From: Carbonactinospora thermoautotrophica
Lineage (GTDB): Bacteria; Actinomycetota; Actinomycetes; Streptomycetales; Carbonactinosporaceae
Assembly: GCF_001543895.1 (NCBI RefSeq)
Contig: NZ_JYIJ01000014.1
Coordinates: forward strand, 62,001-126,000
DNA length: 64,000 bases
Reading direction: 5' to 3'
Shown: positions 7,442-16,309 of the stretch, piece by piece
How positions within the stretch are numbered: the stretch's first letter is position 1
Layout of the letters: each line of letters starts with the position of its first letter
Program-made: the position numbers and the translations under genes
Notes under the pieces: model-generated
Databases searched by the model: none
Seen by the model: the letters and a program-made list of their open reading frames with translations, nothing else
Told to the model about the DNA's origin: nothing

Positions 7442-9034
7442 GTGGCAACGCGCCCCACCCTGAGTGTGCGGAGCCTGGTACGCGTCCTCGCCGTACCTGC
7501 CATCGGCGGGCTCGCATTGGCGGTCGCGTTCCCTCCGTACGGGTGGTGGCCGCTCGCCGTGCCCGCGGTCGCGGTCCTGTCGCTGGCGACCCACCGGGTG
7601 GGGGCCAGAGCCGGGGCGGTGGCCGGCTTCGCATTCGGGCTGGTGTTCTTCCTCGGCCTGCTCGGTTGGATGAACGTGGTGGGCTGGGACGCGTGGCTCG
7701 CCCTGGCGATCCTGCAGGCCCTGTTCTTCGTCCCGCTCGGGGCGGGGCTCGCCGTCACCTCCCGGCTGCCGGGCTGGCCGCTGTGGGCGGCGTGCCTGTG
7801 GGTCGGGGAGGAGGCGTTGCGCGCGCGGATCCCGTTCGGCGGCCTGCCGTGGGGCAGGCTCGCGTTCAGCCAGCCGGGGACCCCGTTCACCCCGTACGCG
7901 CAGCTCGCCGGCAGCCCGCTGGTGACCTTAGCGGTGGCGCTCACTGGAGCGTCGCTCGCCGCGTTGGTGATCTGCGGGGCCCGACGGCGGCCGGCACCGG
8001 CCTCGGTGGCTCTGGCGGTCGCGGCGGCTGTACCCGTGACCGGGGCCGTCCTGCCGCGCCCGGCCGGCGGGCCGGAGGTCACCGTGGCGGTGGTCCAGGG
8101 CAACGTGCCGCGCCTGGGCCTGGACTTCAACGCCCAGCGGAGGGCCGTGCTGGGCAACCACGTCGCCGCCACCCACCGGCTGGCGGCCGACGTCCGGGCC
8201 GGGCGGGTCCCCAGGCCGGAGCTGGTGATCTGGCCGGAGAACTCCTCCGACATCGACCCGTTCACCGACCGATACGCGTACGAGATCATCTCCGGCGCGG
8301 TGCGGGACGTGGGCGTGCCCGTCCTGGTCGGCGCGGTGGTCAACGGCCCGGACGCCGACCACGTGCAGAACATGGGCATCGTGTGGGACCCGGACCGTGG
8401 CCCCGGCGCGGCCTACGTCAAGCGGCACCCGGTGCCGTTCGGCGAGTACATCCCGTTCCGCGATGTGCTCACCCGCTACATCGAGCGGCTGGAGCGTATC
8501 CCGCGGGACTTCCACGCCGGGACGCGGATCGGCTTGCTGCGGGTCGGGCCGGCGCGCGTGGGTGAGGTCATCTGCTTCGAGGTCGCCTACGACGGCCTGG
8601 TCCGCGACGCGATCAGGGCGGGCGGGCGCGTCCTGGTGGTGCAGACCAACAACGCCACCTACGGGAAGACCGGGCAGCCGGACCAGCAGTTGGCGATCTC
8701 ACGCATGCGGGCGGTCGAGCACGGCCGGGCAGTGCTCATCGCGGCCACCAGCGGCATCAGCGCGATCGTCGCCCCGGACGGGCGGCTCGTCGACCGCAGC
8801 GCCGAGTTCACCGCCGACGTCATGGTCCACCGGGTGCCGTTGCGCGACGGGATCACCCTCGCCGGCCGCCTGGGTGCGCTTCCGGAATGGATTCTGGCTA
8901 TTGTCGGGATTCTGGCCTGTGCCGCCGCGGTGTCGCGGCGCGCGGGCCCCCCGGCCCGGCCCGCCGCGCTCGGTCACGGCGCGACAGCCGCTCCGGAATC
9001 CGAACCACTCCACCCGTCAATAACCCGTCAGTAA
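7442..9034 (+). CDS. lnt: Apolipoprotein N-acyltransferase
   Basis: 530 residues. Several N-terminal membrane spans (to about residue 205) precede a carbon-nitrogen hydrolase (nitrilase) domain from ~212 to ~475. The catalytic triad is present: E266 in [10 protein letters not shown]327 in [12 protein letters not shown] and C378 in [12 protein letters not shown] last hydrophobic helix follows near 495-512. It adds the third acyl chain to membrane lipoproteins. The GTG at 7442 is the only reasonable start close to GGCGGAAGG. The ppm1 gene follows 40 bases later. In some actinobacteria the two are fused in one polypeptide; here they are separate. Confidence 0.92.
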   Translation: MATRPTLSVRSLVRVLAVPAIGGLALAVAFPPYGWWPLAVPAVAVLSLATHRVGARAGAVAGFAFGLVFFLGLLGWMNVVGWDAWLALAILQALFFVPLGAGLAVTSRLPGWPLWAACLWVGEEALRARIPFGGLPWGRLAFSQPGTPFTPYAQLAGSPLVTLAVALTGASLAALVICGARRRPAPASVALAVAAAVPVTGAVLPRPAGGPEVTVAVVQGNVPRLGLDFNAQRRAVLGNHVAATHRLAADVRAGRVPRPELVIWPENSSDIDPFTDRYAYEIISGAVRDVGVPVLVGAVVNGPDADHVQNMGIVWDPDRGPGAAYVKRHPVPFGEYIPFRDVLTRYIERLERIPRDFHAGTRIGLLRVGPARVGEVICFEVAYDGLVRDAIRAGGRVLVVQTNNATYGKTGQPDQQLAISRMRAVEHGRAVLIAATSGISAIVAPDGRLVDRSAEFTADVMVHRVPLRDGITLAGRLGALPEWILAIVGILACAAAVSRRAGPPARPAALGHGATAAPESEPLHPSITRQ

Positions 9035-9074
9035 CGCAACCGCTAACTACGCAGACGCCAGGAAAGGCCGGCGC

Positions 9075-9851
9075 GTGACCGACCCAGCCAGCAACAGCAC
9101 GAACAGCTCCGCCGAGCTCGGCAAGGTGCTGGTGATCATCCCCACCTACAACGAGGCTGAGAACATCGAGCGCATCGTCCAGCGGGTTCGTACCGCCAAC
9201 CCGGACGTGCACGTCCTCATCGCCGACGACAACAGCCCCGACGGGACCGGCGAGATCGCCGACCGGCTCGCCGAGACCGACGGCCAGGTGCACGTCATGC
9301 ACCGCAAGGGCAAAGAGGGGCTCGGCGCGGCCTACCTCGCCGGCTTCCGCTGGGGGCTGGAGCAGGGCTACGACGTGCTCGTCGAGATGGACGCGGACGG
9401 ATCCCACCAGCCCGAGCAACTGCCGCGCCTGCTGAACGCCCTTCAGGAGCAGCAGGCCGACCTGGTGCTGGGCTCGCGCTGGGTCAAGGGCGGCGAGGTG
9501 GTCAACTGGCCGAAGTCGCGGGAGATCCTGTCCCGCGGCGGCAACACCTATGCCCGCATCATGATGGGCATCCCGCTACGCGACGCGACCGGCGGGTACC
9601 GGGCGTTCCGCCGCCGCACCCTGGAGGGCATCGACCTGGCCTCGGTGCAGTCCCAGGGCTACTGCTTCCAGGTCGACCTCGCCTGGCGCGCCATCAAGGC
9701 CGGGTTCCGTGTGGTCGAGGTGCCGATCACGTTCGTCGAACGGGAGTTGGGCGCCTCGAAGATGAGCCGGCAGATCGTCATGGAGGCCCTGTGGCGGGTG
9801 ACCGCGTGGGGCCTGCGGGCGCGTCTGGACCGGCTTCGTGGCAAGAGGTGA
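9075..9851 (+). CDS. ppm1: Polyprenol monophosphomannose synthase (GT2 family)
   Basis: 258 residues, a soluble family-2 glycosyltransferase. It contains the nucleotide-binding [10 protein letters not shown] (22-31), the metal-binding D-A-D (106-108, [11 protein letters not shown]), and GSRWVKGG with [11 protein letters not shown], as in dolichol/polyprenol-phosphate mannosyltransferases. It moves mannose from GDP-mannose to a polyprenyl phosphate carrier, feeding lipoglycan and protein mannosylation. The GTG start at 9075 follows AGGAAAGG. There is no C-terminal membrane anchor, so it probably relies on Lnt next door for membrane contact, as described for split mycobacterial/streptomycete pairs. 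Confidence 0.92.
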   Translation: MTDPASNSTNSSAELGKVLVIIPTYNEAENIERIVQRVRTANPDVHVLIADDNSPDGTGEIADRLAETDGQVHVMHRKGKEGLGAAYLAGFRWGLEQGYDVLVEMDADGSHQPEQLPRLLNALQEQQADLVLGSRWVKGGEVVNWPKSREILSRGGNTYARIMMGIPLRDATGGYRAFRRRTLEGIDLASVQSQGYCFQVDLAWRAIKAGFRVVEVPITFVERELGASKMSRQIVMEALWRVTAWGLRARLDRLRGKR

Positions 9852-9856
9852 TACCC

Positions 9857-10351
9857 GTGCCCGCACTGTTCGCCGTCGCGTTCCTGGTGGTGCCGGTCCT
9901 GGAGTTGTACGTCATCCTGCGGATCGGCTCCTGGATCGGCGCCTGGCCCACGGTCGCGCTGCTCGTCCTGGAGGGCGTGCTCGGGGCATGGATCATCAAC
10001 CGGGAGGGCCGCCGCGCCTGGGGTGCCCTGCGCGACGCGATCGGCACCGGCCGGCTCCCCGGCCGGGAGCTGGCCGATGCCGGGCTGGTGCTGGTCGGGG
10101 GCACGCTGCTGCTGACGCCGGGGTTCCTCACCGACATCGCCGGGTTCCTGCTCCTGCTGCCGATGACCCGGCCGCTCTGCCGGCGCGTCCTCACCCGGCT
10201 GCTGATGAGCCGGCTGTTCGCGACCACGCGGCTCGGGCGGGGGCTGCGCCAGGCCCGCGCCGGCCACGACGCGGGTGCGGGTGGTCAGGCGCCGGGCCAG
10301 AGCCAGGTGGTGCGGGGCGAGGTCATCGACCGCACCGACCACCGCGAGTGA
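9857..10351 (+). CDS. fxsA: FxsA family membrane protein
   Basis: 164 residues with three or four hydrophobic segments, including the family's typical run G-L-V-L-V-G-G-T-L-L-L-T-P-G-F-L-T-D near residue 77-94. FxsA relieves phage F exclusion in E. coli; its normal role is not known. The GTG at 9857 is preferred over an in-frame GTG at 9848 because AAGAGG (9843-9848) then sits at normal spacing. The tail from ~125 on is glycine/glutamine-rich and disordered. It is followed by a strong terminator. Confidence 0.88.
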   Translation: MPALFAVAFLVVPVLELYVILRIGSWIGAWPTVALLVLEGVLGAWIINREGRRAWGALRDAIGTGRLPGRELADAGLVLVGGTLLLTPGFLTDIAGFLLLLPMTRPLCRRVLTRLLMSRLFATTRLGRGLRQARAGHDAGAGGQAPGQSQVVRGEVIDRTDHRE

Positions 10352-10403
10352 CCCGGTTCGCGGGCAGAAGGTGGAACAGTCGAAAAAAGGAGCCGAAAAA
10401 GGG

Positions 10404-10442
10404 CCCGGGCCGCGTCGCCGGGGGGACACGACACGGCCCGGG
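10404..10442. terminator. Two-way rho-independent terminator between fxsA and rbpA
   Basis: A 13-bp stem with one mismatch (10404-10416 with 10430-10442) and a 13-base GC loop. TCTTTATT follows on the plus strand. On the minus strand the stem is followed by TTTTTCGGCTCCTTTTTT. It therefore ends both convergent transcripts. Confidence 0.85.
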
Positions 10443-10476
10443 GGTCTTTATTGCGTGGCGTCTTCGCCGGAGGCGG

Positions 10477-10842
10477 TCAGGCGCTGCGACGCCACTCCGG
10501 TCCAAGGTTGATCTTGCCGGCGCGCAGCTCCGCGAGCCGCTCCTGCAGCAGCTCCTCCAGCTCCTCGCGGGTCCGCCGCTCCATCAGCATGTCCCAGTGG
10601 GTGCGCGGCGGCTTGGTCTTCTTCTCCTCGGGGGGCTTGCCGTCAGTGAGCGTCGCGGTGGAGCCACAGTTGCGGCACTCCCACGTGGCGGGTACTTCTG
10701 CCTCAATCGCGAACGGCACCGTGAACCGGTGGCCGCGCGGGCACGCGTACTCGACCGTCTGACGCGGCGCCAGGTCGATGCCGCGGTCGGTCTCGTAGCT
10801 GGTAGCACCGAGGCGCGTTCCGCGGAGAGCTCGCTCACTCAT
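10477..10842 (-). CDS. rbpA: RNA polymerase-binding protein RbpA
   Basis: 121 residues, the usual size. The zinc-ribbon core (YACPRGHRF...WECRNCGS) and the C-terminal sigma-interaction region (RTHWDMLMERRTREELEELL) are both intact. RbpA is an actinobacterial general factor that stabilises principal sigma factors on RNA polymerase and promotes open complex formation. The ATG follows GGAGGCACGATTC. A sigma-R type promoter lies upstream, so its level likely rises under thiol stress. Confidence 0.95.
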   Translation of the reverse strand: MSERALRGTRLGATSYETDRGIDLAPRQTVEYACPRGHRFTVPFAIEAEVPATWECRNCGSTATLTDGKPPEEKKTKPPRTHWDMLMERRTREELEELLQERLAELRAGKINLGPEWRRSA

Positions 10843-10901
10843 GAATCGTGCCTCCTGGGCTGGTGGCCCCTACTGGCGGGTCCTGCTTCCGTAGCTCACA
10901 C

Positions 10902-10927
10902 AACGCCTAGAACGCCCACAGGATTCC
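10902..10927 (-). promoter_or_regulatory. Sigma-R (disulfide stress) type promoter of rbpA
   Basis: On the minus strand GGAAT (10923-10927) and GTT (10902-10904) are separated by exactly 18 bases, matching the GGAAT-N18/19-GTT consensus of SigR promoters known for rbpA in Streptomyces. The -10 is about 60 bases upstream of the rbpA start. The remaining 10928-11145 shows no gene. Confidence 0.7.
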
Positions 10928-11145
10928 CATGGTTGCGCACGTCGGGGCAGACCGCGACCCCAGGCAGTCCCGCGACCACCCGACTGTTACGTGCCCCGGC
11001 ACAGGGGTGATGAAACGGCGGGCGGCTGCGGTACACCTGCGCGAGCCACATCATCACCCTCCGTTACGAAAATCCCTCTTCGATCTTGAGCCAGGACGAT
11101 ATCGTGCCGGGGCGGACGCGGCGGTCGGTCAAGGGGTGAGAGAAA

Positions 11146-12495
11146 TCACACCAGTTCCGGCACCTGGTTGCCCGCCTCCCGGATGGCCGCGCGCACCGGC
11201 ACGAGCGCCAGCAGCGTGAAGCCGGCCACGAAGAACACCACCAGCGACACGATCGAATCCCGGTAGCTGCCGGTCAACTGGAAGGTGAGCCCGAACAACA
11301 GCGGGCCCAGCCAGCTGGTGCCCTTGTCGCTGATCTCGTACACGCTGAAGTACTCCGCCTCCTTGCCGGGCGGGATCAGCTGCGAGAACAGCGACCGCGA
11401 CAAGGCCTGGCTGCCCCCCAGCACCAGCCCGATCAGCACGGCCAGCGTGAAGAACCACAGCGGCTCGCGCGCGGGCAGGAAGTAGGCCAGCCCGACCGCG
11501 ACCACCCACACGACCAGGCTGGTCAGGATGCTGCGCTTGGCACCGTACCGGCGGGCCAGCAAGGCCAGCAGCAGCGCCCCGGCGAACGCCAGGAACTGGA
11601 CCACCAGTACTGCGACGATGAGCGTCTGCTGGGGCAGCTTCAGCTCCTCGGCGCCGTACGTGGCGGCGAGCGCGATCACGGTCTGGATGCCGTCGTTGTA
11701 CAGCAGGTAGGCGGCCAGGAACAGCAGCGTCTTCGGGTAGGCGCGCATTGCGGCCAGGGTGCGCGCCAACTGCCGGAACCCGGCCCCGACCGGGTTGGCT
11801 GGCTCCCCGTCCAGCGGCGGCCGGTCGCGCAGACCCCGGATCGAGACCAGCGCGAACAGCGCCCACCACGTGCCGGCGGAGAACAGGCTCAACCGCGCGG
11901 CGCTCCCCGCGTCCAGCCCGAACGTCCCCGGCGAGGCGTACAGGGCCAGGTTGGCGGCCAGCAGCAGCCCGCCACCCAGGTAGCCCATCGCCCAGCCGCG
12001 GGACGACACCGCGTCCCGTTCGTCAGGCGTGGCGATCTGCGGGAGCATCGAGTGGTACAGCACGACCGCCACGCCGAAGCATACGTTGGCGACCAGGAAC
12101 AGCCCGCCACCGAGCAGGTACCGATCCCCGGTCACCAGGCCGAGCCCCATCGTGGCCACCGCGCCCACGCAGGTAAAGGCCGCGAGCAGCTCGCGCTTGC
12201 GCTGGGTCCGGTCGGCGATCGCGCCGACCAGCGGCATCGCCACCACCGACAGCAGCACCGAGAGTGACACCACGTACGCGTAGTACGACCCGGGCCGTAC
12301 CGGGATGCCCAGGGGGTGCACGAAGCCGGCCCCGTCGGCGGCCTGGCGGGCCACCGAGGTCAGGTAAGGGCCGAGGAAGACGGTCACCACCGTGGTGGTG
12401 AACGCCGAGTTCGCCCAGTCGTACCAGTACCAGGCCCGCTGTTCGCGTCGCCGTGCCGCGTCCGGCACAGGCGGCCCGTCAACCACCGTGGTCAC
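11146..12495 (-). CDS. UMF1-type (Atg22-like) MFS transporter
   Basis: 449 residues with about 12 membrane spans. The N-terminal signature WYWYDWANSAFTTTVVTVFL and the EREL/KR-rich loop (DRTQRKRELL) are those of the UMF1 family of major facilitator proteins, related to the yeast vacuolar amino-acid effluxer Atg22. The bacterial substrate is not known; efflux of amino acids or small metabolites is the usual guess. The GTG at 12495 was chosen over an ATG 66 bases upstream because GGAGG sits 7 bases before it. The gene lies 53 bases downstream of the glycerophosphodiesterase on the same strand. Confidence 0.85.
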   Translation of the reverse strand: MTTVVDGPPVPDAARRREQRAWYWYDWANSAFTTTVVTVFLGPYLTSVARQAADGAGFVHPLGIPVRPGSYYAYVVSLSVLLSVVAMPLVGAIADRTQRKRELLAAFTCVGAVATMGLGLVTGDRYLLGGGLFLVANVCFGVAVVLYHSMLPQIATPDERDAVSSRGWAMGYLGGGLLLAANLALYASPGTFGLDAGSAARLSLFSAGTWWALFALVSIRGLRDRPPLDGEPANPVGAGFRQLARTLAAMRAYPKTLLFLAAYLLYNDGIQTVIALAATYGAEELKLPQQTLIVAVLVVQFLAFAGALLLALLARRYGAKRSILTSLVVWVVAVGLAYFLPAREPLWFFTLAVLIGLVLGGSQALSRSLFSQLIPPGKEAEYFSVYEISDKGTSWLGPLLFGLTFQLTGSYRDSIVSLVVFFVAGFTLLALVPVRAAIREAGNQVPELV

Positions 12496-12548
12496 TTGCC
12501 GTCCTCCGTCTTGCGTTCTTTGTCTGGTCGGGGCCTGGTCGGGCCGGC

Positions 12549-13328
12549 TCAGCTCGTCCATGCTCCGCGCGTGGTCAGCACGTCGCGCAGCGTGTCGATG
12601 CGATCGGTCATGATCCCATCCACGCCGAGGTCGAGCAGCCGGTGCATGACCACGGGGTCATTGATCGTCCACACGTGCACCTGCATGCCGAGCACGTGCG
12701 CGTGGTTGATGAACCGCCGCGTCAGCAGGGGCAGCCATGGCGGCACCTGCACGCAGGGGATGCCGCGCGGGACGAGCCGCTCCAGAAGCCGGATGCTCGC
12801 GCCGGTGCGCAGCCAGAAGACCTCGCGCGGACCGAGCGACGTGCACAGCCGGGGACCCAGGGCCGCGCGTACGGCCGCGAGCCGGCGGTCGGAGAACGAC
12901 GCCACGCAGACCCGGTCCAACGCCCCGGTGCGGCGGATCGCGTTGACCAGCGGGTCGATCGCGGCGGGGTGTTTGACGTCGATGTTGAACCGCACCTCCG
13001 GGAACGCGGCGAGCAGGTCCTCCAGCAGCACGATCGGCTCCTGCCCGCCGATCCGGGCCTTGGCCACCTCCCGGTAGGGGAGGGCCGCGATCCGGCCCCG
13101 CCGGTCGGTCAACCGGTCCAGGACGGGGTCGTGGAAGGCGAGCAGCACCCCGTCGGCGGTGGCTTGGACATCGGTCTCCAGGTACCGGTAGCCCATGCGG
13201 ACGGCCTGCTCGAACGCGGTCATCGAGTTCTCCAGGCCAGCCGCCGCCCCGCCCCGGTGGGCGAACGCCAGCGGGCGCGGGTGATCGAGGAATGCGTAAC
13301 CCCCGTTGTGCACGTTAGCCAGTATCAC
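12549..13328 (-). CDS. Glycerophosphodiester phosphodiesterase
   Basis: 259 residues, a single GDPD TIM barrel. The catalytic and metal residues are visible: H24-R25 (AFAHRGG), E51 and D53 (ETDVQATADG) and H66 (AFHD). There is no signal peptide, so it is cytoplasmic. It splits glycerophosphodiesters, such as deacylated phospholipid headgroups, to glycerol-3-phosphate and an alcohol. The downstream UMF1 transporter could share its transcript. A GTG 15 bases inside is an alternative start. Confidence 0.9.
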   Translation of the reverse strand: MILANVHNGGYAFLDHPRPLAFAHRGGAAAGLENSMTAFEQAVRMGYRYLETDVQATADGVLLAFHDPVLDRLTDRRGRIAALPYREVAKARIGGQEPIVLLEDLLAAFPEVRFNIDVKHPAAIDPLVNAIRRTGALDRVCVASFSDRRLAAVRAALGPRLCTSLGPREVFWLRTGASIRLLERLVPRGIPCVQVPPWLPLLTRRFINHAHVLGMQVHVWTINDPVVMHRLLDLGVDGIMTDRIDTLRDVLTTRGAWTS

Positions 13329-13693
13329 CGAAAGAAATCGTTTACACCTGGAATGAGGGCGCGTGGCGCGCGCAGCTCCGCCATCGCGTCTTCGTCTGGG
13401 CCGTCACGGCGTTCGCCCGGCGACGCCGGGCGCGAGTGAGACGCGTACCCGGAGTGGGCCAGGCGGCTGGACACGGCGAGGCGCTCGACCGGGCACCTGG
13501 ACCGGCGTGCGGCCCGAGCCGGCGGAAAGCGCGGATTCGGTCCCGGCGGCGTGACGCTGAGGCGATCTTGATCTTCGCGTGAGATCGGTGGTGAGGATCC
13601 CCTGACCAATGTGAGATATCTCCAGTTTCGAGGGAAATCTTAGTTAATGAGAAGCTTATGCAGTTATGAAGGTTCATACCGGGGTTCGGTGGC
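13329..13693. other. Divergent control region of the GDPD and ROK genes
   Basis: 365 bp without a gene. The last ~90 bases are much richer in A/T than the surroundings. They contain a perfect 10-bp palindrome, GAGATATCTC (13613-13622), about 72 bases before the ROK start. It could be the ROK protein's own operator. Nothing else stands out. Confidence 0.45.
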
Positions 13694-14932
13694 ATGCATA
13701 GGAAATCTGCGACGACGTCCCTCCTGAAGTCGCTGAACGAGCGCACCGTGCTCGAGGCGATCAGAGCCGGGCACCCCGTCTCGCGTGCGGAGATCTCCCG
13801 CCGCGTCGGCATCTCCAAACCCACCGTCTCCGTCGCGCTCCAGGCTCTGCTCGACGCCGGACTCGTCCGCGAGACCATCCCCGACACCGGTCCCAAGTAC
13901 GGTGCCCTGTTCTTCGAGCCCGTGCCCGAGGCCGCGTTCGTGCTCGGTCTCGACCTCGGCCCCGGTGTCCTGCGCGGTGCGCTGGCCGCTCTCGACGGCA
14001 GCATCCGCGCCCAGGAGGACGTCGACCTGGGCGAGGCCAGGATCGCCCGGGCCGTGGAGGCGGCCGCGGGCCTGAAACACCGGCTGCTCCAGGCCGCTGG
14101 CGACGTCGCCCCCGACCTTGTCGACATCTGCGTCGTCGGCGCCCCCGGCGTGGTCGCCGACGGTCGCATCTGGCTCGCTGAGAAGATCCAGGGCCTGGAC
14201 GGCTTCCCGATCGTCAAGGCCTTCTCCGACGCGCTGGGGACGCCCACCGTCGTCGAGAACGACGTCCACCTCGCCGCCCTCGCCGAGCAGTGGCGGGGGT
14301 GCGCCCAGGGGGTCGGGCACTTCGCGTTCCTGTCCGTCGGCAGCGGCTGCGGCGCCGCCCTCGTCATCGACGGCAAGCTGCACCGGGGTCACCGCGGTGC
14401 CGCGGGAAAGATCGAATACGCCGTCGAGGGCGGGATCCGCTCACCCCACGACCCTTCCGTCCCGGGCCTGCTGCGCCTGGCGGTCCAGCGCGTCACCGAG
14501 GCCACGCAGTCCACGTCGCTCGCTGACCTCCTCACCCCGGAACTGGTCAACTGGGCCGCCGGACCCGCTGACGCGCCTGTGGAAGCGCCCCGCGGGCTGT
14601 TCACCCTGGAAGCGATCTTCACCGCCGCCCATGCCGGCGACCAGATCGCGCAGGAGGTCATGATCGAGGCAGCCCGCCGCCTCGCCCGGTACGTCAAGCC
14701 GATCGCCGCGGTGGCCGACGTCGAACTCGTCGTCCTCGGCGGTGACCTCGCCCGCGGCGGCGACCTGCTGCTCGACCCCCTGCGCGAGGAGCTCGCCAAA
14801 CACCTGCCTTACCCGCCGCGCCTGGAGGTCTCCACCCTCACCCAGGCCCCCGTGCTCACCGGCGCCCTCGCCGCCGGCCTGGAGAAGACGCTGGACAACG
14901 TGTTCACCAAGCGCATGCGGCGATCATCCTGA
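13694..14932 (+). CDS. ROK family transcriptional regulator
   Basis: 412 residues. A winged-helix domain (15-75, with RAEISRRVGISKPTVSVALQALL as recognition region) is followed by a ROK sugar-kinase-like domain with two ATPase-fold lobes (LGLDLGPGVLRGAL, VENDVHLAALAEQW, GSGCGAALVIDGKLHRGHRGAAGKIEY). The normal ROK zinc motif CxCGxxGCxE after the GHxxxD-type segment is absent, as is common in actinobacterial regulators. It is expected to bind a sugar or sugar phosphate and repress nearby genes. No sugar genes flank it, so the target is unclear. Confidence 0.85.
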   Translation: MHRKSATTSLLKSLNERTVLEAIRAGHPVSRAEISRRVGISKPTVSVALQALLDAGLVRETIPDTGPKYGALFFEPVPEAAFVLGLDLGPGVLRGALAALDGSIRAQEDVDLGEARIARAVEAAAGLKHRLLQAAGDVAPDLVDICVVGAPGVVADGRIWLAEKIQGLDGFPIVKAFSDALGTPTVVENDVHLAALAEQWRGCAQGVGHFAFLSVGSGCGAALVIDGKLHRGHRGAAGKIEYAVEGGIRSPHDPSVPGLLRLAVQRVTEATQSTSLADLLTPELVNWAAGPADAPVEAPRGLFTLEAIFTAAHAGDQIAQEVMIEAARRLARYVKPIAAVADVELVVLGGDLARGGDLLLDPLREELAKHLPYPPRLEVSTLTQAPVLTGALAAGLEKTLDNVFTKRMRRSS

Positions 14933-14990
14933 CCGCCGGAACGCCAGGCCCGGCCCTTCCCCACGGGACTTCAGGAGAGCTGGCGGACGC

Positions 14991-15623
14991 TCAGGGCAGC
15001 CGGACCAGGAGGTCGGCCAGGTCGCGGGTCTCGGCGACGAGTTCGGCGTTGCGCTGGTCGCTGCCCAGCGCCCAGGCCCGGGCCGCCTCCGGTGGCTTGC
15101 CGTACGCCTCGTGGCGGGCGATGAGCCGGGTGATGCGGGCCTGCTCGTCGGGCGCGCAGTACCAGACCTCGTCGAGCAGGTCGCGGACGGCCGCCCAGGG
15201 CCCGATGCGCAGCAGCAGGTAGTTTCCCTCGGTCACCACCAGCGGCACGTCCGGCGGGATCGGGATGGCGCTGGCGATCGGCTCCTCGATGTCGCGCAGG
15301 AACAGCGGGGCGTACACGGTGGTGTCCTGCCCGTCGCGCAGCCGGCGCAGCAAGGCTACGTACCCGGCGGCGTCGAACGTGTCGTGGGCGCCCTTGCGCT
15401 CGCGCCGCCCGAGCCGGACCAGCTCCGCGTTGGCCAGGTGGAAGCCGTCCATCGGCACCAGGCAGGCGCTCCCGTCTAGGGCGGCCACGATCCGCTCGGC
15501 CAGCGTCGACTTGCCGGCCCCTGGCGGACCGGTGATGCCGAGGATCGTCCGGGTGCCCCGCCGCGCCAGGGCCCGCGCCCGCTCGACCAGGGCGTCGAAG
15601 CTCGACTCCACCGGTGGCGTCAT
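14991..15623 (-). CDS. P-loop nucleoside/sugar kinase (uridine kinase-like)
   Basis: 210 residues. Walker A GITGPPGAGKST sits near residues 30-41. It is followed by PMDGFHLANAEL, YAPLFLRDIEEP and VTEGNYLLLRIGPWA, the pattern of the PRK/uridine kinase superfamily subgroup called nucleoside/nucleotide kinase (FrcK/YggC-like). The phospho-acceptor is unknown; fructose, pantothenate and nucleosides are all phosphorylated by relatives. The ATG at 15623 has GGAGGTGCGG directly upstream. It converges with the ROK gene, 58 bases from its stop. Confidence 0.8.
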   Translation of the reverse strand: MTPPVESSFDALVERARALARRGTRTILGITGPPGAGKSTLAERIVAALDGSACLVPMDGFHLANAELVRLGRRERKGAHDTFDAAGYVALLRRLRDGQDTTVYAPLFLRDIEEPIASAIPIPPDVPLVVTEGNYLLLRIGPWAAVRDLLDEVWYCAPDEQARITRLIARHEAYGKPPEAARAWALGSDQRNAELVAETRDLADLLVRLP

Positions 15624-15834
15624 CCGCACCTCCGTCGATCGGTCCAACCGGTTATCTCACCAGGGTGCGTCGCCGGATCGCCCCGCCCGCGGCCGCGGCG
15701 GTTGCCTCGCCTGAGTCCCGGACGGCGGCTTCACCTGTTCGGGCGCGATCGCTGGCGCTCACCCCCGCAGTCCCGGCGCAGCGGACCCGGATCGCCCGGA
15801 ACACCGGCGTCGCTCCTCCAGAGCCGACGGTTCC

Positions 15835-16278
15835 TCAACCGTCAGTGCGCCGCAGCGGTCCCCAGTCGTGGCTCTGGTCCTCCACCAGGGCCGTGGCCTC
15901 GGCGATCGCCTCCTCGCCGATCCATGCCACCGCCCGCTGGCAGGACACCAGCGGCTCGTTGTCCGGGCCGCGGTCCACCTCCTCGCCCTCCAGCACCCAC
16001 GGCCGCACCTGTGGACCCTTCTCGCGGGGCAGGTGGCAGTAGTCGTGCAACCGCCGTGCCACCCACAGCCGTACCGGCCGGTCGCCCCACCATGCGGCGA
16101 CGTCCAGCGGGTTCGCGGAAAGCCCCGACATGCGGGTGCCGGTCAGGTCGTCCCGGCTCTGCCCGCGGGCGTCCGCCTCAGGCCCTCGGGACCAGCGCAC
16201 GAACAACCCGCGACGGTGCGTCACCAGGTCGACGAGTTCCGCGAGGGTGCGCAGCGTCGGCAGCTCTTGTTCGGACAC
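15835..16278 (-). CDS. Conserved DUF6098-like protein
   Basis: 147 residues, soluble and rich in Trp/Arg (LFVRWSRGPEADARGQSRDDLTG, WWGDRPVRLWVARRLHDYCHL, RPWVLEGEEVDRGPDNEPL). This resembles a small family of uncharacterised actinobacterial proteins (DUF6098). The GTG at 16278 follows GGAGGACCA. It lies 31 bases downstream of the PucR gene on the same strand and may be read through from it. No function can be assigned. Confidence 0.7.
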   Translation of the reverse strand: MSEQELPTLRTLAELVDLVTHRRGLFVRWSRGPEADARGQSRDDLTGTRMSGLSANPLDVAAWWGDRPVRLWVARRLHDYCHLPREKGPQVRPWVLEGEEVDRGPDNEPLVSCQRAVAWIGEEAIAEATALVEDQSHDWGPLRRTDG

Positions 16279-16309
16279 GACTGGTCCTCCTTCCCCGTCA
16301 GGGACCCGA

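Noticed and set aside
6952..8379. 475-residue minus-strand frame overlapping lnt
   Set aside because: Overlaps the full catalytic domain of lnt on the other strand; low-complexity and without homology signs.
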